Assembly: GCF_040253635.1 (NCBI RefSeq)
Contig: NZ_JBEJGX010000003.1
Span: 8,829,501-8,893,500, forward strand
Origin: Streptomyces sp. Edi2
GTDB lineage: Bacteria; Actinomycetota; Actinomycetes; Streptomycetales; Streptomycetaceae
Length of the DNA: 64,000 nt
Direction of reading: 5' to 3'
The translations under genes were made by a program, and so were the position numbers. Positions 1 through 10,600 of the stretch are shown here, piece after piece (the stretch's first letter is position 1; each line of letters begins with the position of its first letter). The notes beneath the pieces are model-generated. The model saw only the letters and a list, made by a program, of their open reading frames with translations, was not told the origin of the DNA and did not search any database.

Positions 1-100
1 CCGTCTGCCCCGCGGCGGATGAGCCCGCGGTGACCGCCGCACAGCCCGCGCACTCCTCACCGGTCTGCCTGCGCAGTTCACCGGCCGGCCCGCGCACTCC

Positions 101-607
101 TCACAGACCGAGCAGGCCGCGCACGTAGGCGGCCTGGCCGGCGTGCTGCAGATCGTCGGCGATCACGCTGACGAGGCGGACTCCCAGGGTGACGGGCGGC
201 GTCCAGCCGCGGTCGACGACGCGCTTCATGTCCTTGTCGTCGATCCCCGCGAGGTACTGCACGGTGTTGTCGTGGACGGCGCCGTGATAGCCCGTCAGGA
301 GCTCCGCACTCAGGTCCGCTACGGCCGCCACGTCCTTGCCGGAGTGGCCGTAGCCGGTGTCGTCGGCCGCGAAGGGGAGGCCGAAGCGGTCGTACCAGCC
401 GTCCGCGGTCCAGATCTGCTCGGTGCCGGCCACCCCGGCGAGGTGGTCGTCCTGGATCCTGGTGAGGTGCCAGACCAGCCAGGCGATCGAGTTGGCGTCG
501 TCGGGGCGGGTGCCGAGCTCGTCGGGGTCGAGCCCGGAGACCACGTCCTCGACGACCTCACGGATGCGTCCGAAGGCGTCGACAAGCAGATCCGTGCTGG
601 CGTTCAT
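101..607 (-). CDS. DinB-fold family protein
   Basis: 168-residue protein of the DinB/DUF664 four-helix type, a fold that includes metal-dependent mycothiol- or bacillithiol-utilising transferases. Histidines fit the metal triad: His in the WLVWHLTRIQDDH segment near residue 47 and His in DDLQHAGQ near residue 152. The ATG is preceded by an AGGAGCCC ribosome site. It stands alone, reading away from nothing recognisable at the window edge. The substrate cannot be told from sequence. A 17-bp direct repeat at 44-60 and 88-104 overlaps the stop codon. Confidence 0.8.
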   Translation of the reverse strand: MNASTDLLVDAFGRIREVVEDVVSGLDPDELGTRPDDANSIAWLVWHLTRIQDDHLAGVAGTEQIWTADGWYDRFGLPFAADDTGYGHSGKDVAAVADLSAELLTGYHGAVHDNTVQYLAGIDDKDMKRVVDRGWTPPVTLGVRLVSVIADDLQHAGQAAYVRGLLGL

Positions 608-841
608 TCAGGGCTCCTTTGCGGCGGCGGGGGGCCTCGCGCGGACGGTCCGCGGATACCGGTACCGGTGGACCGGGGTGTCGCGCTCCGGTGGCGGTCA
701 GGCACCCGGAGGGCGTCGGCCCCGGCAGCCCGCCCATGGTCGCAAGCCGGCCCCGGGAATCGGTGCGGGGCAGGCCGAGAGCCGGGATTATCCCGGATCG
801 GGGAACCCGATCGCGCGCCGGAGGCGAGGGGCGGCAACGGG

Positions 842-878
842 AGACGCCCGGTGGCCCCCCACGGGTCACCGGGCGTCT
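842..878 (-). terminator. Rho-independent-type hairpin after the NRPS operon
   Basis: Perfect 12-bp inverted repeat, AGACGCCCGGTG and CACCGGGCGTCT, with a 13-nt loop. It begins about 22 nt after the stop codon of the last NRPS gene. It lies between that gene and the DinB gene. Confidence 0.75.
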
Positions 879-899
879 GGTGCCGATCTGCCGGGCCTT

Positions 900-3774
900 T
901 CAGCGCTCGGCAGGTCCGGTCATCGCGGCCAGCACGGAGCGCCAGTCCTCGTCCGGCTGTGCGCGCAGGGACGGTGCCAGCCGACCGGCGTGGTAGTGCC
1001 AGCGGTGATCGAGGTCCGGGTGGACCTCGTCCGTCTCCTGGATCTCGCTGTCGCTGCCGAGCAGTTCGGTCAGTCCGGTGGCGAGGTCCCGCCAGGAGAG
1101 GTGCCCGCTGACGGCGTTGGCGACGCCGTGCACGGGCGAGTCCAGACAGGAGACCACGGCCCGGGCCAGGGCCGCGGCATGCACCCAGGCCGCGCCGTAC
1201 CACGCATGACCGTGCGTCCCCGGCCGAGGCAGGACGATCGGCCGCCCCTCCCGCGCCGCTTGGTACAGCACCCCGGTCGCACCCCAGCGCAACTGGTCCC
1301 GCAGCCGTTGGTGCGCTCCCCAGACGAGCGGGGAACGGACGGCGCTCGCGCCGCCCCGGCCCTGGGCGCCGGCCGCTCGCAGCAGCAGCCCTTCGCAGTC
1401 GACCTTCGCCTGTCCGTACCCGCTCAGCGGCTGTTGCGAGGCGGACTCCTCCGCCACCCACTCGCCGGCCGGGTGCCCGTAGGCGTCCACACTGCTGACG
1501 AAGACGAACGGGCCGCGCGACCAGGTGCCGACCATCGCGGCCATCGCCGTCACATCGACCTCGGGCCGGGTGAAGGTGCAGGCCGCGTGGATCACCGCGT
1601 CGGCGCTGTCGACGGCCTTGCGCAGGCCGTCGAGGTCGGTGAGGTCGCCCTCGATGACGTCCACGCCTTCCCCGGCGACGAGGTGGGCCGATTCGGGGCG
1701 GGCCAGGGCCAGGACCGGACGTCCCCGGGCGGCCAGTTCACGCAGGACGAACGCGCCGACCCCGCCGGTGCCGCCGGTGACCAGCACCGTGCCCTCGCGC
1801 GTGCGCCGCGGGCGGGAGGAGGCGGCCGTGGGCGCGGCGGCCCGCTCCGCCTCACGTGCCGCCAGCAGCGCGGTGACCGCGCGCGGGGTGCGGGCCTGCA
1901 TGATGTCCAGGCCGGTCAGCGGCAGTTTCAGCGCCCGGCGCAGACGCTCGGCGAGCTGGACGGCGACCAGCGAGTGGCCGCCGAGCAGGAAGAAGTCGTC
2001 GTCCGGCCCGGGCTTGTGCCCCAGGAGGTCGGTGAACCCGTCGGTGACGGCATCCGCGTGTGCCCCCTCCGGTGCGGGGGCCGACGGGAACCCCGGGAGC
2101 CGGGCCGGATCGGGCGTGCCGTCGGCCGTGCGCGGCAGGGTGTCCAGCAGGGTCACCGCGGCGGGTACCAGGTCAGCGGCGAGCGCCGTGCGCAGCCGGG
2201 AGCGGAGCTCGGCGGGGGAGGGGCCGCCGATGCCGCGCAGTACGGCATAGGCCAGCAGCGGGCCGCCGGCCGGTTCGGCCACGGCGGCCTCGGCCACCTC
2301 GGGGTACGAGCGCAGCAGTGCCTCGGCCGGGTGTCCGCCGGTTTCGCCCCCGGCCGCCGCCGGCGGCCCGCCGGGCAGCCGGGACAGAGCGAGGCCCGGG
2401 TCGTCCGCCACCGCGGTGAGCAGGGCCGCGTAGTGCGCACCGAGAGCGGCCGCCGCCTCCTCGTCCAGCGCGGTCCGGCTGTACTGGACGAGTCCGGCGG
2501 GGGTTTCGGTGTCCACCATGCCGAAGGAGAGGTCGAACTTGGCTTCTCCGGCGCCGACTTCGACGTAGCTGTCCGCCAGGCCGGGCAGCCGCAGCGTCGT
2601 GGGTTCGCCCAGGACGTCCGAGGTCACCCGGATCAGCGCCGTCCCGTCGGCGCCGCGGGCGGCGGCGCCGAGGCGGTCGAGGATCAGGTCGAACGGGACC
2701 TCGCGGCGCTGCTGGGCGTCCAGCAGCGCCTCTCGTACCCGCTCCAGAAGGACGGTGAAGGACGGGTCGCCGGCGGTGTTCACGCGGACCGGAAGGGTGT
2801 TGACGCACAGTCCGACCAGGCCGCGCATCTCCGGGCCCTGCCGGTGGGTGCCGGCGACCCCGATCACCAGGTCGTCCTGGCCGGTGAAGCGGTGCAACGC
2901 GGCGAAGGACGCGGCGAGCGCGACGGTGAACAGGGTGGCCCGGTTGCGGCGGCCGAGTTCGCGCAGGGCGGCCGGTACCCGTGGGTCGAGCGGGGCGCTG
3001 TGGACACCGGCCGGGCGGACGCCGGTGTCGGCGGGGCGGGTGCGCGGGGCGGGGCAGACGCAGCGGGCGGACGCCTTCGAGGCGGCCTGCCCAGTGGTCC
3101 AGGCCCGCTTCCAGAGCGTCGGCGCCCGCCTGCTCGCGGCGCGCGAAGTCGGCGTACTGCGCCGGTTCCGGCTGCGCCTCGTCGGCGGTGTCCCCAGCGG
3201 CGGGGCCCCCGGTGACGGCCGCGTAGCTCCGGGCCAGTTCCCCGGCCACGGTCTCCAACGAGGCGCCGTCGATGGCGATGTGATGAAACGTCAGCAGAAC
3301 GGTGTGGTCCTGCTCCCCGTGCCGCAGGACCAGTGCGCGTGGCAGGGGACCGGTGGCGAGATCGAAGGGGCGGTGCGCCTCCTCGGCCAGCAGCGCGCCG
3401 GCGCCGTCCGCGTCCGACTCCACGACGCGCGGCGCGATCGTCTCCGGAGCCGGCAGCACCTCCTGGTACGGCTCACCGTCCCGCTGTCCGTAGCGGGTAC
3501 GCAGGATCTCGTGACGGCGTACCAGCGAGGTCAGCGCGGCGGCCAGCGCGTCCAGGTCGAGCGGGCCGCGCAGCCGGGTGGCGAAGGGCACGCTGTAGGA
3601 GGCGTCACCCTGGCCCAGCCGGTCCATCAGCCACATGCGGCGCTGGGCGTGGGAGAGCGGCGCGGGTCCTTGGCGGACGGGCGCGGGAGCGGCGGCGGGC
3701 CGGTCGGCGCGGGAGCGGGCCCGGCGCAGCAGCTCCTCCTGGAGCGCCGCGGCGGCGGGGGTGTCAGTGGCCAT
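900..3774 (-). CDS. NRPS terminal module C-(A small subdomain)-PCP-SDR, apparent frameshift
   Basis: Last gene of the NRPS operon, starting 11 nt inside the end of the upstream A-PCP gene. The condensation domain has an intact HHIAIDG at residues 164-170. Its frame breaks at 3046-3054, where two GGGG runs (plus strand) lie. Removing one base from either run restores a continuous condensation domain (LDPRVPAAL, FTGQDD, VNTLPVRV). After it comes only the C-terminal small subdomain of an adenylation domain (PEVAEAAV to TADGTPD); the A core with its P-loop is missing. Then follow a carrier protein (FFLLGGHSLVAVQL) and a C-terminal extended-SDR domain with TGGTGGVG, an SSVDAYG segment and YGQAK (Y-x3-K). 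The SDR domain may reduce or otherwise release the thioester. The frameshift may be real, making this a pseudogene, or a base-calling error; the two halves are otherwise well conserved, which favours error or recent damage. Confidence 0.8.
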
Positions 3775-5680
3775 CGGTGTCCTCCGGGGCGCCGGGGCGC
3801 AGATCGCTGTGCGCGGCGAGGAGCGCGCGCTCGACCAGCGCGGCGTGCCCCGCCACCGTGGGGGCGGCGAAGAAGTCGGCGAGCGTCAGCTCGACACCGA
3901 GCTCTTCGCGCAGGTCGTCGGTGACCGCGAGCGCGAGCAGAGAATGACCGCCCAGCGCGAGGAAGTCGGCGTCCGCACGCGTGACCTCACGGCCCAGCGA
4001 CCGGCCCCAGACCTCGGCGACGGCCTGCTCCAGCGGACCCAGCGGCCCGGCCGCCGCGTCGGGCAGGTCCGTGGTGACGAGATCCGTCAGCGCGCGGCGG
4101 TCGACCTTCCCCGAAGCGGTGAGCGGCAGCGCGTCGACCATCCGCACCTCGTCGGGCACCAGGTGGGCGGGCAGCACGCCGGCGAGCCGGTCCTGCAGGG
4201 TGGCGGGGCGCGGCACCGGGCCGGGCGCGGCCACGACGAAGGCGGCCAGGCGGGCGTCGTCGGGGGCGGGGCGGTGCACGGTCACGGCCGCGTCCGCCAC
4301 CTCGGGCTGCTCCCGCAGGGCGTGTTCGATCTCCGCCGGTTCGATCCGGAAGCCCCGGATCTTCACCTGGTCGTCGGTCCGCCCGTGGAAGTCGAGGGTG
4401 CCGTCCGGACGCCGGGAGACGAGGTCACCGGAGCGGTAGAGGCGCCCCAGCCCCGGCTGCTCGCAAAAGCGCTCGGCGGTCAGCTGCGGCTGACCGGTGT
4501 AGCCCAGCGCCAGCCGGCTGCCGCCGATCCACAGTTCGCCGCGCTCCCCGTCCGGGACCGGCTGCCCTGAGTCGTCCAGAAGGTGCACGGTCGCGCCGGC
4601 GATCGGCCGGCCGATGGGCAGCTGACCGTCGCAGTCGGCGTCGGTGACGCGGTGGGCCGTGGTGAAGGTCGTCGCCTCCGTCGGCCCGTAGCCGTTGACC
4701 AGTTCGAGCCAGGGGAAGGCGTGCAGTACTTCGCGGGCATGGTGCGCGGACAGCGCCTCGCCGCCCACGATCACCGTGCGCAGCAGCGAGAAGAGCCGCG
4801 AGCGGCGGGCGGCCAGCTGGTGGAAGAGCGCGGTGGTGAAGAAGGCGACGGTGACACCGTGGCGCTCCACGTGCCGGGCCAGGTCCTCGAACGAGGGCCG
4901 TTCGGCGGTGCACACCACCACGGCGGCTCCGTTGGCCAGGGCTCCCCACACCTCGAAGGTCGAGGCGTCGAAAGTCATCGGCGAGTGGAAGAGCACCCGG
5001 TCGCGGGAGGTGAGGGTGAGGTACGCCGGGTCAAAGACCAGCTCGGCGATCGCACGGTGCGGGAGGGCCACGCCCTTGGGACGGCCGGTCGAGCCCGAGG
5101 TGAACATGATGAACGCCGCGGCGTCCGGGCCGAGTTCGGCGCCGGGGAGGTCACCGCCGTCCACCAGCGGTGCACCGGGCAGCGCAAGAGTCGCACCGGA
5201 GAGCTCCGCCGATTCGAGGAGCTTGCCGTCGCCAACGGTCAGCGTGGCGCCCGCGTCGGCGGCCAGGGCCTCGGAACGGGAGCGCGGATGCGCCGGATCG
5301 AGCGGTACGCACACGGCGCCCGCCCACCACAGCGCGAGCTGGGCGACGACCGTGCGGGCGGAGCGCGGCATCAGCAGCGCCACGGCGTCACCCTGGCGCA
5401 CGCCGTGCTCGCGCAGATGGGCGGCGAGCGCCCGGGCCGAGGAGACGAGCTGGGCGTAGGTGAGCGTGGTGTCGCCGTCCGCCACGGCCAGGGCCTGCGG
5501 GGTCCGTGCGGCATGCCAGGCCACCAGGGCCGTCAGCCCGGCGGTGGGTGCGGGCTGCCCGGCCTCCGGGGCGGACGCGGGGCGGTCAGCGGCCGGGGTG
5601 CGCTCGTCCTGCGGGGTGCCTTCGGTGGGCACGGGATCGTCCTTCCGGGTGTCGGGGTGGTGCGGGGTGGGGGTGGTCAT
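3764..5680 (-). CDS. NRPS A-PCP module, predicted valine/branched-chain
   Basis: 638-residue adenylation plus carrier protein. Core A motifs are present: FTSGSTGRPKG, FDASTFE, NGYGPTEAT, YRSGD, GRTDDQVKIRGFRIE and SGKVDR, then ALGGHSLLAL for phosphopantetheine attachment. Aligned by eye to GrsA, the pocket reads D-A-F-F-I-G-G-T-F-K. This differs at one position from the classical Val code DAFWIGGTFK, so Val (or Ile) is the likely substrate. There is no condensation domain. ATG at 5680 was chosen because it lies 1 nt after the stop of the upstream gene; an upstream in-frame start would overlap that gene. The protein loads an amino acid onto its own carrier, and a condensation partner must act in trans. 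Confidence 0.9.
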   Translation of the reverse strand: MTTPTPHHPDTRKDDPVPTEGTPQDERTPAADRPASAPEAGQPAPTAGLTALVAWHAARTPQALAVADGDTTLTYAQLVSSARALAAHLREHGVRQGDAVALLMPRSARTVVAQLALWWAGAVCVPLDPAHPRSRSEALAADAGATLTVGDGKLLESAELSGATLALPGAPLVDGGDLPGAELGPDAAAFIMFTSGSTGRPKGVALPHRAIAELVFDPAYLTLTSRDRVLFHSPMTFDASTFEVWGALANGAAVVVCTAERPSFEDLARHVERHGVTVAFFTTALFHQLAARRSRLFSLLRTVIVGGEALSAHHAREVLHAFPWLELVNGYGPTEATTFTTAHRVTDADCDGQLPIGRPIAGATVHLLDDSGQPVPDGERGELWIGGSRLALGYTGQPQLTAERFCEQPGLGRLYRSGDLVSRRPDGTLDFHGRTDDQVKIRGFRIEPAEIEHALREQPEVADAAVTVHRPAPDDARLAAFVVAAPGPVPRPATLQDRLAGVLPAHLVPDEVRMVDALPLTASGKVDRRALTDLVTTDLPDAAAGPLGPLEQAVAEVWGRSLGREVTRADADFLALGGHSLLALAVTDDLREELGVELTLADFFAAPTVAGHAALVERALLAAHSDLRPGAPEDTDGH

Positions 5681-5681
5681 C

Positions 5682-7619
5682 TCAGGCTCCCGCCGGTTGC
5701 CGGGCGGCGAGGCGGGTGTCGACGAGCAGCGCGACGGCACGCAGGTCCGGCTGGCGCAGCAGCTCGGGGGCGCGCAGCCGGACACCGCTCTCCTTCTCGA
5801 TGACGGTCAGCAGCCGGGCGGCGAGCAGCGAGGTGCCGCCGGCCCCGGTGAAGCTCTCGGTCAGCGAGACCTCGGACCGGGCGAGCAGATCGCGTACGGC
5901 GCTCAGCACCAGCCGCTCGCCGGGGGTCGCGCCGCCGATCGGGTCGCCGTCCGCGGGGGCATCGCCGGGACGCGGCGCCTCGGCGGCTGCCTGCCGCGCC
6001 AGCTCGGCCCGGTCCACCTTGCCGTTGGCGTCCAGGGGGAAGGAGTCCACGATCCGGACGTCCGAGGGCACCGCCTGCTCAGGAAGCCAGGCGCGTACGG
6101 CGGGCAGCAGCGCCTCGGCGGTGAGCACGGCGCCGGCCGCCGGCCGTACATACGCCACCAGCCGGGTGTGGCCGTCGGCGGTACGCGGCGCGGTGACCAC
6201 GGCGCCGAGGACCGCCGGGTCCTTCTCGAACGCGGCCTCCACCTCGGCCGGTTCGATCCGTACCCCGCTGATCTTGACCTGGTCGTCGAGGCGGCCCAGA
6301 AACTCCAGCGTACCGTCGTCCGGCATCCGCACCCGGTCACCGGTGTGGTACAAGCGCTCCACTCCCGGCAGATCGATCCCCTCGGGCACGGCCAGGAAGC
6401 GCCGCGCGGTCAGGTCGGGATCGAGGTAACCGAGCGCCAGACCGCTTCCGCCGATGAGGAGTTCACCCTCCGCTCCCCGTGCGACCGGCCGGCCGTCCGC
6501 GTCGGCGACGACCACGGTCACGCCGGGGAGGGGATGGCCGATCGGCGGCGCGGACTCCGTGCCCGCCGCGTCGTCCGTGCCCTGCATGGCGTACACGGTG
6601 GAGACCACGGTGGCCTCGGCCGGACCGTAGGCGTTGTGGACGGTGGCGGTCACCTCGGCGCCCGGCCGGCGCCGCATCCGGTCACCGCCCACGAACAGAT
6701 GACGCAGCGCCAGGCCCTGTGGCCAGGGCCGTTCCAGCAGCGGCTCCACCATCGGGGTGGCCGAGACCACCGCCGTGACCGCGGACGCACGCCACCAGTC
6801 GGCCAGCACCACCGGGTCCCAGCGGACCTCGTCCGGCGCGGGCACCAGCGCCGCCCCGGACGTCAGCCCGGCCCACAGCTCCATCAGATGAGGGTCGAAC
6901 GCGACGCCGATCAGCAGGGACTGCCGGTCGCCGGGGGCCAGCCCGGTCGTCGCGCGGTACCAGTCCAGCAGGGTGCCGAGCGCGGGCTCGCCGACGGCCA
7001 CCGCCTTGGGGCGGCCGGTGGATCCTGAGGTCAGCACGGCGTAGAACGCCCCGGGGGGTGCGGAACGGGCCGTGGGGCCGGGGGCGGTGAATGCCGCCAC
7101 CACCATGGCGGTGGCGTTGGCGCCCTCGCCCGGCAGCGCCAGCGGCAGGTGTTCGGCGCTCCGGTGCCGGGGCGGCAGGACCTCGGGATCGCCGATCAGA
7201 CAGACGACGTTCAGGTCCTCGGTGACGGCGTCGGTACGGCGCTCACCGGGACGCGGGCCCAGCGGCAGATAGACGGCGCCGATCCTGGCGAGCGCGACGG
7301 CGGTCACCACGAGTGCGGCCGAACGGTCGAGGCAGACGCCGACCAGGTCTCCGGGGCGTACCCGGTCACGCAGCGCCCGGGCGGCCTCGTCGGCGGCGGT
7401 GTCGATCTGCCGGTACGTCCAGCGGTGCGCACCGTCGATCACCGCCGGAGCCTGCGGGGAGCGGGCGGCCCACTCCTCGAAGAGGGCGAGCACGCCGCTC
7501 CCGCCGGCGGTGGCGGGCAGCGCGCCACTGGCGATGCTGAGCGAGCCCTGCGGTGCGGGCAGTCGGGTGCCGGAGGCGGTCGTCGGGGCCGGCGTCCGGG
7601 CGGTCATCGGCTGGGTCAT
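5682..7619 (-). CDS. NRPS A-PCP module, unusual substrate pocket
   Basis: 645 residues: adenylation domain (LTSGSTGRPKA, FDPHLME, NAYGPAEAT, YHTGD, GRLDDQVKISGVRIEP, NGKVDR) followed by a carrier domain. The carrier attachment motif is GAGGTSLLAARL, with Thr where His or Asp is usual, but the serine is kept. The pocket by hand alignment is D-P-M-V-F-G-A-V-V-K, which I cannot match to a standard amino-acid code. The ATG start shares one base with the TGA of the upstream gene (TGATG) and has GGAG about 8 nt upstream. Like its downstream neighbour it lacks a condensation domain, which is odd in a linear assembly line. Confidence 0.9.
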   Translation of the reverse strand: MTQPMTARTPAPTTASGTRLPAPQGSLSIASGALPATAGGSGVLALFEEWAARSPQAPAVIDGAHRWTYRQIDTAADEAARALRDRVRPGDLVGVCLDRSAALVVTAVALARIGAVYLPLGPRPGERRTDAVTEDLNVVCLIGDPEVLPPRHRSAEHLPLALPGEGANATAMVVAAFTAPGPTARSAPPGAFYAVLTSGSTGRPKAVAVGEPALGTLLDWYRATTGLAPGDRQSLLIGVAFDPHLMELWAGLTSGAALVPAPDEVRWDPVVLADWWRASAVTAVVSATPMVEPLLERPWPQGLALRHLFVGGDRMRRRPGAEVTATVHNAYGPAEATVVSTVYAMQGTDDAAGTESAPPIGHPLPGVTVVVADADGRPVARGAEGELLIGGSGLALGYLDPDLTARRFLAVPEGIDLPGVERLYHTGDRVRMPDDGTLEFLGRLDDQVKISGVRIEPAEVEAAFEKDPAVLGAVVTAPRTADGHTRLVAYVRPAAGAVLTAEALLPAVRAWLPEQAVPSDVRIVDSFPLDANGKVDRAELARQAAAEAPRPGDAPADGDPIGGATPGERLVLSAVRDLLARSEVSLTESFTGAGGTSLLAARLLTVIEKESGVRLRAPELLRQPDLRAVALLVDTRLAARQPAGA

Positions 7620-10600
7620 CAGGACTCCGTCACGGTGGTCGAAGCGGCGGGAGCGGGCACGGCGGGGGTGCCGACGGCCGCGAGCGCGGTGGCCTGGTCG
7701 GCCAGCACCGGGTTCTGGAACAGCAGCCGCAGCGGCGGACGCTGCCCCAGCCGCGGTTCGAGCCAGGCCGCCAGCTGCGCGGCGAGCAGCGAGTGGCCGC
7801 CGGCCCGGAAGAAGTCGGAGGACGCGTCGAAGCGGTCGTGGCCCAGGGCCTCCCGCCAGCCCTCGGCGAGCAGTTCCGTCATCGGATCGGAGGCCGGCGC
7901 CGGACCGGACGGCAGCTGCGCCGGGGCGCCGGGGCTCTCCTCGGCGGGGGCGGCCGGCTCCATTACGGCGGCCCGGAGGGTCAGCGCGGCACGGTCCGGC
8001 TTGCCGCCGGCCAGCCGCGGCATGGCGTCGAGCCGTGCCCAGCACCCCGGTACCAGCGCACTCGGCAGCCGGCGGCTGAGCTCGGTGTGCAAGGCCTGCT
8101 CGTCCCACGGCGCACCGTCGTCCGTGCCCTCCAGGAAACCGACGAGCCGGGGCCCGCCCGAGGCCGTACGGTCCAGGACGACGGCGCAGGAGCGGCCGCC
8201 GAGCGCGGCGGAGGCGGCGGCCTCCACCTCCTCCAGCTCGATGCGATACCCGCGCAGTTTGATCTGGTGGTCGCGTCGTCCCAGGAAGTACAGCAGCCCG
8301 TCGCGGCCGCGGTAGCCGAGGTCACCGGTGAGGTAGACCCGCTCACCGCCCAGGGCCTCGACGCCGAGGAACCGGGCGGCGGTGGTCTCCGGGTTGCCGA
8401 CGTAGCCCTCGGCCAAGCCGGCTCCGGCGATGGCCAGTTCGCCGACCGCGCCGTCCGGCAGCGGCCGGTGGTGTGCGTCCAGGACATGGATCCGTTCGCC
8501 GGGCAGCTCGGTGCCGAGCGGGATCTCCGCACCGTCGGCGAGACCGTCCGGGGTGAGCTCGTGGACGGTGGAGCTGATGGCGGCTTCCGTGACGCCGTAG
8601 ACGTTGAGCACGGTGGTGTCGGTGTCGGCCAGGTAGGCACGCATCACGTCCGCCGGGAGGCGTTCACCACCGAGCACCAGCAGCCGCGGCGTCCAGTGCC
8701 CGTCGCGCAGCACGGGGCGCATCTCCTCGCGGGTGGCGAGGAAGTAACTGGTCGGCAGGTTCGCCACGGTGACCCGCGCGGCGACCAGCAGCGAGGCCAG
8801 CTCGGTGCCGGTCAGCACCTCGTGCTCGGGGGCGACCAGGCACGCCCCGGCGTACAGCGACGGCAGCACCTCCTCGAGGGCCACGTCGAACGTCGGCTGC
8901 GCGAACAGCAGCACCCGGTCACCCGGTTCCAGGCCGAACCGGTCGGCGGCGCCGGTCAGATGGTTCTCCAGTGCCGCACGGCCGACGGCGACGGGCTTCG
9001 GAATGCCCGTCGAACCGGAGGTGTGGATGATGTACGCGGCACCGGGGACGACCTCGGCCGCCCGCGCCGGCGGCAGGGCCGGGGCGTCGACGGTGGCCGC
9101 CGGCAGCCCGTCGGGAAGCGTGACGGGGGCCTCCGCGGAGGTCAGCACCAGCGCCGGAGCCAGCCGGCCCAGCAGCAGCTCCAGGCGGGCCGGCGGGTCG
9201 GACGGCGAGAGCGGGCAGTACACCGCACGGGTCCGCAGACAGGCCAGCAGCGCCACGACCGAGTCGGCGCCACGGGGCAGTACGGCGGCCACCGGCTGCC
9301 CGGCGGTCACCCCCGCCGCCCGCAGCCGCTGTGCCAGCGAGCTGACCCGGTCATCGAGGTCGCCGTAGCTGATCCGGCGGGCGCCGACGAGCAGCGCGGG
9401 CAGGGACGGGTCGTGCGCGGTGGCCGGGTCGAGCGGGTCGTGTGCCGGCGCCGGGGGAGCGGCGGCCGGGAGGGCCTGCGGCGGGGCCGGCGGCGCCAGG
9501 TCCGCCAGGGCGGCGCCGGGAGCGTCGAGGTAGGCCCGCAGCAGGTCCAGGAACCGCCCGGCGAGCAGCTTCGCCACGTCCTCGCCGAACATGTCGGCGT
9601 CGTAGTCCCACACCAGGGTCATCCCCGGCGCGCCGTGCCGGAGGCTGACCCCGCGCCGGTCGTCCGGCAGCAGCACCACGTCCAGGTCGAAGCGTGTGGT
9701 GCCGGTGTTGAAGCCCTCGAAGAGGGTGATCTCCAGACCGGGCACGTCGATCTCGGGCAGCTCGGCGTCGTGGGCGCTGAACATGACGCTGAACAGCGGG
9801 TTGTCGGCGCCGGAGGTGTGCAGCCCGAGCGTGCGGGTCAGCTCCTGGATCGGCACCTCCTGGTGCGGCAGCGCACGGATGAGGGTGTCGGTCACCTCGT
9901 CCATGGACTCCTCGGCCGGGGCGGCCGGGTCCAGCCGGAGCGCGAGCGGGATGGTGTTGACGAACATGCCCACCGCGCCCTCGAAACCGCGCGGGCGGTT
10001 GCCGACGGCGGTTCCGATCACCATCTGCGAGCGGCCGCTGTGCCGGCGCAGCAGCTCGGCGAAGAGCCCCAGCAGGGTGGCGAACGGCGTCAGACCGCGC
10101 TCCTTGGCATGGGCGCGCAGCGCCTGCGCCAGATCCGCGCCGATCGACTGCCGCAGCTGGCCACCGTGGTGGCGGCGCCGGGAGCCGGGCCGGGTCAGGC
10201 CGGGCAGCGGCATGTCGTAGGACATCTCGCGCAGTTCACCGGCCCAGAACTCCAGGCTGTCGCGCCGCTCCCCCCTCTCCTCGTCCTGGGCGCCCGCCCG
10301 AACGTGGTCGGCGTACGAGGGCGCGGGCGGCAGCTCCACCGGCTCGCCCAGGACGTGGCCCCGGTAGACGCTGAACACGTCGCGCAGCAGGATCGCGAAC
10401 GAGTGGCCGTCGTGGATCAGATGGTGCTCGACATGGATGAGCCGGTGACGTTCCTCCGCGAGCCGGACCAGCGTCCAGCGCAGCAGCGGTGCCTCGAAGG
10501 TGTCGAGCGGGGTCTCCGCCTCGGTGCGCAGCAGCTCCTGGAACGCGGCCTCCGGGTCCGCCTCCCCGCTCAGGTCCACCGTGTGCAGCCGCGGCACACA

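Noticed and set aside
1..100. Possible gene end at the left edge
   Set aside because: Only a 17-bp direct repeat (44-60, 88-104) is seen; no coding signature.
357..3215. Very long plus-strand open frames opposite the NRPS genes
   Set aside because: Arg/Gly/Pro-rich shadows typical of high-GC DNA; the minus strand encodes clear NRPS domains.
5681..5785. N-terminal extension of the A-PCP gene starting at 5785
   Set aside because: It overlaps the end of the upstream gene in another frame; the ATG at 5680 directly follows the upstream stop.
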